Made by a program: the position numbers and the translations under genes
Notes under the pieces: model-generated
The model's input: only the letters and a program-made list of their open reading frames with translations
What the model was told of the DNA's origin: nothing
The model's database searches: none
Shown here: positions 34,671 through 41,204 of the stretch, piece after piece
How the letters are laid out: the number at the start of each line of letters is the position of its first letter
Numbering within the stretch: position 1 is the stretch's first letter
Assembly: GCA_018398765.1 (NCBI GenBank)
Contig: JAHBMJ010000778.1
Span: 1-41,204, forward strand
Length of the DNA stretch: 41,204 bases
From: Chromera velia
Lineage: Eukaryota > Sar > Chromeraceae
Reading direction: 5' to 3'

Positions 34671-37371
34671 TCAGACCCGTCCGTGTCGCCCTACTGGTCC
34701 TCTCTTCTCGGGATGAATCGACACGTACTTTCGAACATTGAAGTGGAGCTTTCGCGCTCTTGACTCATATACAAAGTGGAGTACCCAGCCCATTAGAAAG
34801 ATGGTGAAGAAGATGTAGAGAGGCAGACTCAGCCAACAAGGAGGACAACGTGTCGTGTAACAGGTGCCGTGGCTGAAGAAATGGTTGATCTGCATAGAAT
34901 CAAGGTTTTTCATTCAAAGTAAGCAAACGTGATTGTGCCTGTCAGCAGCTACCCACCGCTTTCCCCCCCTACCTTTCCCTCTGCCCTTCTATTTTCTTCC
35001 CCCCCTCGCTGTTCATGTATCCAGTTCTTAGGCTGACCAACCAACTGCCTTAGGGCATGGGTACGTGCAAGACTGACTGACGTCGAAAGTCTGGCTGAAG
35101 TCCAGAAAGTCATCCTTATATCTGTTGTCGCTCCTGATGGATGCCTCGCACCTTCTTACGTACTCCTCTGTCTCCATGTCCATGCACTGCCAGTACTTCT
35201 TCAAATGCACCTGAAAGAACAGTTGTTTTGATGGGGTCAGTTGACAATCACGATTCTTGCAGTGAACTCCGTTAGAGACATGACAGCTAGGCACGCGTTT
35301 ACAGAGCAAAAGAGGTTTTCTTCAATAATGGTAAACGTTCCCTATAAAGGAACGTAGGAAGGAGACAGGCTGGCAGGCAGGTGTGAACGAAGACCGTCAG
35401 GAGGCGGGTGGGAAGGTATGCTACCTTGTCCTTTCTCAATAATTTGTTTGGCCTCTTATATGCTTCTTCTTTTTCTGTTCTCCTTTTCTCTCCCCCCCTT
35501 TGACTCATATCCAGAGAAAAGGGCAATCAATGCCGTCGGCACCTGATTCTCCTCAGAACTACAGTCTCACTCGTAGACAACCATGCTCAGAGCAAGCATC
35601 ATTGGCTCATAATGTGTCATATGTACGTCGGCGATTTGCTGTGCATGGAGGTGGGTGAAGGGGTCGGACTCGTCGTACCATGAGGCGAATTGGACAGACC
35701 ACGTCTCTTTGTAGGTCACCTGCAGACACCTACCCACACAACTCCATCCGTCAGACTACAAGTGGAGTAAAAAAATAAAGGGGTCTCGTTTTTTAGTTGA
35801 AAAGGGCAGTCAAGGATAGGAAAAAAAGACGGAGCCCAGGAGTCACACACCCTTCCTTCCCTAACCAGGAAATTAATCCCGGCCCTCCCTCATATCTCCC
35901 TTCCTTTCTTCCTTCCTTCCTTCCTCTCTGACGAGTGCGACACTTTCTTCCTTCCTTCATCCTTTGGACTGACAACGGATGTCTGGGCCTCTAGAGAGAC
36001 AGCCACACGCTGGAGTGCAATAGAGCTAGACCAACAGGCAGATGCACGGGTAAGGAGAACCTTCTTCTCCTTTTTGGCATGCAGGTACAATAGCAGAAGT
36101 ACACAAAAATAAACATGATTGAAGATACGGAAAAAAAAGGAATGACCCTTCGTTCGGTTCTTGACTTTTATACAGTACGTGTACGCCCTTCGCTGTCCGT
36201 CTCAGTTTCTGTCCAGTAATGTGTATGCTTGCATGCGTCGATGCATGTTCTCAGACATTGCGAAACACGAATTGCCTTGCGACTTCCGGTGCTGAGAAAA
36301 GTATTCTGTGAAACTTTGTCTTGCTCCATGCAAAGACTAATACCGTAGGAGAGAGGAGGTGAGAAGGAGCAAGAAAGACACCCAGACAGACAGACGGACA
36401 GACAGAGGAGGGCATCACAGGGACCCTCCCTCCTCGTGTGATGCCCTCCCTCCTCTTGCTCCCTCTTTTTGTTCCGACACGGAACGCAGGACACTTATAG
36501 GGACAAGATAAGATTCCCGGACAAGATAGCCGGGACGCAGGAACGCAGGACAAGATACCCAGGGCCAAAAGGCGCACACAACATCGGGCTCAAGCACTTT
36601 AAGAAGCGAGGATCACTGTCATGCGATCAATTAATTAATTTATTTATTTATTTTTGTTTATTTTGAAGCCAAAAGAACAGAGATTCACACCCTCAATTTC
36701 TACAACAAAGAGACGGATCAGTGCTAACACTCGACGTGATTGTGGATGGAAGGTGGCGACACCCTCACGCTGTTCAGCCTCATGGCTATCTCTCTGGAAG
36801 GAGACAGGTTGCGGAGAGCCTTGCACACCCGACTGTACGCAAAGGCCTCAATCAGGTAGATGATGTAAAGGAATCTCATGATCCCGAAAGCAATCTCAAA
36901 TCCGTCAATGTATCCATCTGCAAGAGCGACAAATAAGAAGAATCCCCAAAACCCAACAATGATAAGCGTCAGAAAAAGATTGCAACAGTGACAGCGGTTG
37001 GGTCGATGCCACGTGGGTTGTCGCACGTCGTCTTCGTCAACAAATCCCAAAAGTGCCTGCGGGTTCTCCACAGGTGCTGTGAAAGCTTGCTGTGCCTATG
37101 GCTGCAGTAGCGCAGCGTCTGAAGCCCTGTTTGCTCCGGCATAAGCGGGATTGATCCCCGCATGCACGTCTGCTACTGCTACCGGAGACTGTACCCAAAC
37201 ATAGTCGTCAGGACCCTGTTTATTGTTCTTAATAACCACTCCTGGACCAATGAGAAGTTCCCCCTGCTCTCCTTTGAGGAGCGAGGACCTGCTTACCCTG
37301 CCTAGAGGGGGGGCGGAGGGGGGAGCTGAGCCCTCAGGCGGAGGCGCTCCTGAGGGGTCCGCTACTACCAT
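34671..37371 (-). CDS. TMEM151-like multi-pass membrane protein, about six exons
   Basis: Minus-strand exons: first from ATG 37371 to about 37190; second about 37050-36736; third about 36227-36174; fourth 35719 to about 35560; fifth 35210-35082; sixth 34889-34671 (stop). The fifth-to-sixth join (GTCAGT donor, GCAG acceptor, phase 0) is clean. The first three donors and the fourth donor are not settled. The first exon is Pro/Ala-rich, cytosolic in character. The second has RCHCCNLF, two membrane segments (LTLIIVGFWGFFLFVAL and IAFGIMRFLYIIYLIEA). Then come HYWTETETD, TYKETWSVQFASWYDESDP, NRYKDDFLDFSQTFD and a final hydrophobic WLSLPLYIFFTIFLMGW followed by FNVRKYVSIHP. This order of two spans, a long extramembrane part with W.D.S and F/Y..tF motifs and one more span fits the TMEM151 family. 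Its function is unknown in any organism I know. Confidence 0.75.
36400..36456. repeat. Hairpin-forming inverted repeat in a TMEM151-like gene intron
   Basis: GAGGAGGGCATCACA is followed after about 20 bases by TGTGATGCCCTCCC TCCTC; the arms pair almost perfectly. A further outer pair, GGAGCAAG and CTTGCTCC, lies at about 36366 and 36456. Confidence 0.7.
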
Positions 37372-37383
37372 TGGATCTTTCAA

Positions 37384-38085
37384 GATTCAATTGGATTGAA
37401 AGGAGGGGCCATGCAAGGGTTCCACTCTCTGAAAAGGAACAGAAAGAAGACACACAAGAAAGGCAAGCCGTTGTTTGCTCACTGCGCCTTTTCACCGAAT
37501 GATCGACTCGATCCAGTCGAAGAATCAATCTCCTATATGTACAGCTCTGACAAGATTAATTCTTGATTTTCAGAACACGCATGCATGCATGCATATGACA
37601 GCTGGACGGACATATATGGCGTTATCTAGTGAGGTCCTGGACAAAAAACCCGCACAAGCATGCAGACTTGCGTCTATGGGAAAAATAGGCCTAAACGCTA
37701 TCAAAACGCTCCAGCGGCATTGATAATCTGCATCTCGATTGTCAGGCGCCGCCCTGCATAGAAGAGACTAACTGAAAGCGGTTGACTAGCTTCGATCAAC
37801 GCCTACCCCCAAGAGCCGGCAGCTAAAAAGCCTCCTCCGGACGCTCTTTTCCCACCCCCCCCTGCCACGCGGGTGTGGTGAGGTGCGCATGCAGTGATGT
37901 TAGGTGATGTTCATGTGTCAATGGATATATATATACACGGTGCGGTGTCTATTGATGGTCAGAGCCAGCGCATAACCCAGAACGGGTCACACCACACATA
38001 GGTAACAGTCAATCAGTATCACGCAGCTAGGTTTGACTGAACGCAGACTAGGGGGGGCTACAGGCAGCGTGAGGCAGTGAGTACG
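37384..38085. other. Upstream region of the TMEM151-like gene, no other gene seen
   Basis: Contains a short ATGCATGCATGCAT run (37580-37593) and a TATATATATA run near 37925. No coding frame with support. Confidence 0.4.
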
Positions 38086-38087
38086 TC

Positions 38088-38244
38088 CACATACACACCC
38101 ACCCAACACTTAGTACACCCACACATACTAATACATACATACACACGAACACTTACACCCACTTATATATACACACACACACAAACATACACACACACAC
38201 ATACATACACGCAGAGCACACACACACATACACATACATATATA

Positions 38245-38285
<41 letters not shown>

Positions 38286-38510
38286 ACACATACACACACA
38301 CACACGTACACACGTACAGACGTACACAGTGTTACGTACACACATACATATGTACATACATACATACATACATACATATACACACACACACACACACACA
38401 CATACATACACGGACACACATACACACACACACACACACACATACACACACATACACACAGACATACACACACATATACACTCACACACACACATACACA
38501 TACACACACG

Positions 38511-38545
<35 letters not shown>

Positions 38546-38555
38546 GTACATACAG

Positions 38556-38589
<34 letters not shown>

Positions 38590-38764
38590 ACACACACATA
38601 CTCACACGCACACACATATACGTACACACACACACATATAGTATGTCACATATACGTACACACACAGAGACCCAGACACTCAACACACAGATACGTATAC
38701 ACACAAATACACATACATATACACACACACATACACACATATACATACACACATACACACACAT

Positions 38765-38832
<68 letters not shown>

Positions 38833-38996
38833 GCACACGTATATGTACACATACACGTACATGTACACACATATACATGACACACACGTAGATATACACG
38901 ACATGCACACACACCTTCTCTCTCTCTCTTTTACACACTCGTACACGCACACAGACACAGACCCAGACCCAGACACAGATACAGTCACAGACACAG

Positions 38997-39048
<52 letters not shown>

Positions 39049-39094
39049 ACACACACACACACATATACATACACATACATATACACACACACGG
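38088..39094. repeat. CA-rich microsatellite array (CACA, CATA and ACGT variants)
   Basis: About 1 kb of (CA) with frequent TA and GTA interruptions, including (CATA) runs near 38350-38378 and a CT tract near 38914-38930. It generates very long open frames on both strands (267 and 311 codons), which are artefacts of the two-base period. Confidence 0.95.
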
Positions 39095-39215
39095 GTTACA
39101 AACCCAAACAGGTAATCAGATTAAGTGGTTATATGCAATAGGCTAGGCAATAGGAAACCAGGCGAAGCATGTAAAAACCATGAAAAACCAATACAGGTTT
39201 TTCTGAATGTGTCCC

Positions 39216-40735
39216 TTCATTCATTTATTCATTTATTCATTCATTCACTCACTCACTGACTCACTTATTTGTTCATTCATTTGTCCATTCATTTATTTAT
39301 TCATTCATTCATTCATTCAGTGATTCATTCTATAGGGGCTAGAATAGGAGGATTTCTCCCCGCTTCTTCTTTCTTCTCCTAACAACGAAGGGCTGGGATA
39401 GGCTAGAATGAGACAACGCCTCCTCGCCTCTCCTCTCTACTCCCACCATCGAAGGGGCTGGGATAGGACAACCCCTTCTCGCCTCTCCTCTCCTTTCCTC
39501 TCCTCTCGGGATCCTCTACTCTCCTCTTCTCCCGTCTCTCCTCCTCTCCTCCCCCTCTCTTCTCCTCTCCCGCCATCTAAGGGGCTGGGATGGGATGATC
39601 CCTGCCCGCCTCTCCCCTCCTTTTCCGAAATCAAAGAGGTTGGGACGGAACAACCTCGTCTTGCCTCCGCTTGAAGTTTTTCCTCCCGACATTGATTGAG
39701 GGGGCTGGCATCCGTCCATCCAATCGTCCATTCATTCATCTATTCATCTATTCATCCATCCTTTCATCCATCCATTCATCCATTTATCTATTTATCCATC
39801 CATTCGTCTTTTCATCCATCCTTTCATCCATTCACCTATCCATTCATCCATTCGTCTATTCATCTATCCATTCGTCCATTCATCCATCCATCCATCCATT
39901 CACCCATCCATTCATCTAATATTCATCCTTTCATCCATCCATTCATCCATTCGTCCATTCATCCATCCATTCGTCCATTCATCCATCCATTCATCCATTC
40001 ATCCATCCATCCATCTATCCGTCCATCTATCTATTCATCCATTCGTCCATCCATGCATCCATCCATCTGTCTATCCATCCATCTATTCATTCTGAATCAT
40101 TCGCTCATTCATTCATTCATTCATTCATTCATTCATGCATTCATTCATTCATTCATTCATTTATTCATTCAATTCATTCATTCATTTGTTCATTCATTCA
40201 TTCATTCATTCATTCATCCATCCATTCATTCATCTATTCATTCGTTCGTTCATTCAAGGGGCTGAAATAGGACAATCTCGCTTCACTTCTCCTCTCCTGT
40301 CTGGGCAGGCTGGAATGGAACAACCCCTTGTCGCCTCTCCTCTCCTCTTTTCTCCTCTCCCAACGTTGAAGGGCTGGGATGGGAGAACCCCTTGTCGCCT
40401 CTTCTAGCCTCTCCTCTCCTCTTTTCTCCCCAACATCGGAGGGGCTGGCATCCATTCGTCCATTCGTTTATCCATCCGTCCATCCATCTATCCTGGATGG
40501 GCCTATCCATCCATCCATCCCTTGAATTGCATCCATTCATTCATTCATGCATACATTCACTTATTTGTTCATTCATTCATTCATTCATTCACTCACTCAT
40601 TCATTCATTCGTTCATTCGTCCAATCACTCATTCATTCTTTCATTTATTCATTCATTCATTCACTCACTCACTCATTCATCCATTCACTCATTCATTTAT
40701 TCATCCATCCATCTATCCATCCACCCCTTCATTCC
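39216..40735. repeat. Composite satellite of ATTC, ATCC and CT-rich modules
   Basis: Order: ATTC array (39216-39330), CT-rich modules beginning GGGGCTGGGATAGG and ending near an ATCGAAG/ACATTGA word (39390-39705), ATCC array (39710-40090), ATTC array (40095-40255), CT-rich modules (40258-40455), ATCC array (40456-40520), ATTC array (40530-40730). The CT module of about 60-70 bp recurs at about 39390, 39450, 39580, 39630, 40258, 40308 and 40370. Long Ser/Phe/Ile/His frames here are artefacts. Confidence 0.9.
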
Positions 40736-41204
40736 GTAATGTTCCAGAAGCATGCTGCTCCTGTTTTTTTGCTTGTCAATGCGCACTTCTTTTCTCTTTT
40801 TCCATTTGGTAAGGGGCGCATGCCGAGCGAATTGATTTTTAAGCGCGTAAGTCCCCATCCGGATCCTTAAATACTGCGCGCGCCATCATTGTTTCGGCTC
40901 GCTTCACGCATGATATTCATCTTTCCATGCGCTTCTCTCTCTTTGACTGATCCCGGCTCGCCTCTCCTGTCAGTGATTGCACATTGAGTGACGCACGCTG
41001 AGTCCCGATTGTTTATGCAAGTGATTGCCATCCCTGGAACTCTTTCACTTCTCGTTTGGGGCTTTCCGGGGTTCTCGCACGCAGGGACTCCGTCAGGCGT
41101 CTCCTCTCGCATGCATTTTTGACTCACAAAATTTCTCATTGTTTCGTCTTGATCGATTGCTAGAATTGAACGTTTTTTCCTCTGGGAGTGGCTCTCTGCT
41201 GGCC
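40736..41204. other. Window end, no supported gene
   Basis: Mixed-composition sequence with CpG-rich patches (GCGCGCGCC near 40878). No exon-like frame with splice sites was found. It may be the promoter-side flank of a gene beyond the window. Confidence 0.35.

Noticed and set aside
37096-37180. tRNA-like words near GGGATTGATCCCCGC
   Set aside because: No cloverleaf could be built, and the stretch lies at the first exon of the TMEM151-like gene.
38077-39088. Open frames of 267 and 311 codons on opposite strands
   Set aside because: They are produced by the CA/TG two-base period of the microsatellite, with only Thr/His/Ile or Cys/Val composition.
39671-40870. Long Ser/Phe/Ile/His open frames
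   Set aside because: Caused by ATCC/ATTC tetranucleotide repeats, open in several frames at once.
1-41204. CRISPR arrays, operons, ribosome binding sites and prokaryotic terminators
   Set aside because: Introns throughout mark this as nuclear eukaryotic DNA. The tandem repeats lack unique equal-length spacers.

Overview
The window is nuclear DNA from an intron-dense, single-celled eukaryote. The genes are cut into many short exons (about 32 in the best-resolved one), almost every acceptor reads TGCAG or TTCAG, introns are pyrimidine-rich and full of microsatellites, and many donors carry C at +3 (GTCAGT, GTCGGT, GTCTGT). The gene content (an SCC3/STAG cohesin subunit, a GT69 glycosyltransferase and a TMEM151-like protein) together with this intron style suggests an alveolate alga of the chromerid type (Chromera-like). 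That placement is an inference and was not tested by any search.

Layout. 1-720 is short-tandem low-complexity DNA. About 1.0-2.2 kb may hold the 3' part of an unrecognised minus-strand gene. A GC-rich stretch at 2.28-2.46 kb precedes the dominant gene: 2960-18602 (+) encodes an SCC3/STAG homologue of about 1,600 residues. I rebuilt it exon by exon, with matching phases at every junction except one. The 386-base N gap (12321-12706) falls inside one of its introns. 19.4-24.3 kb is AT-rich and almost gene-free, and carries at least four fold-back (MITE-like) elements, one with a perfect 8-bp target duplication.

24.15-25.56 kb is a decayed, truncated copy of a locus whose intact version lies at 32046-33331. 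The intact copy reads as a six-exon, 299-residue polytopic membrane protein; the decayed copy has three in-frame stops. Nearly all differences between the copies are C-to-T or G-to-A in the decayed copy. Between the two copies lie a clean three-exon, 480-residue GT69 (CAP59/CMT1-type) glycosyltransferase on the minus strand (25981-28062) and a minisatellite with a ~40-bp period (29.99-31.08 kb). 34671-37371 (-) encodes a TMEM151-like membrane protein in about six exons. From 38.1 kb on there is a 1-kb CA-rich array, then a composite satellite in which CT-rich ~65-bp modules alternate with ATCC and ATTC tetranucleotide arrays (39.2-40.73 kb). The last 460 bases show no gene.

The genes have no evident common pathway. 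SCC3 works in sister-chromatid cohesion, the GT69 enzyme in secretory-pathway glycosylation, and the two multi-pass proteins have no assignable function. The strongest unusual signals are tandem repeats built from the splice-site motifs themselves, the C-rich +3 donor position, and the RIP-like directional decay of a duplicated gene.
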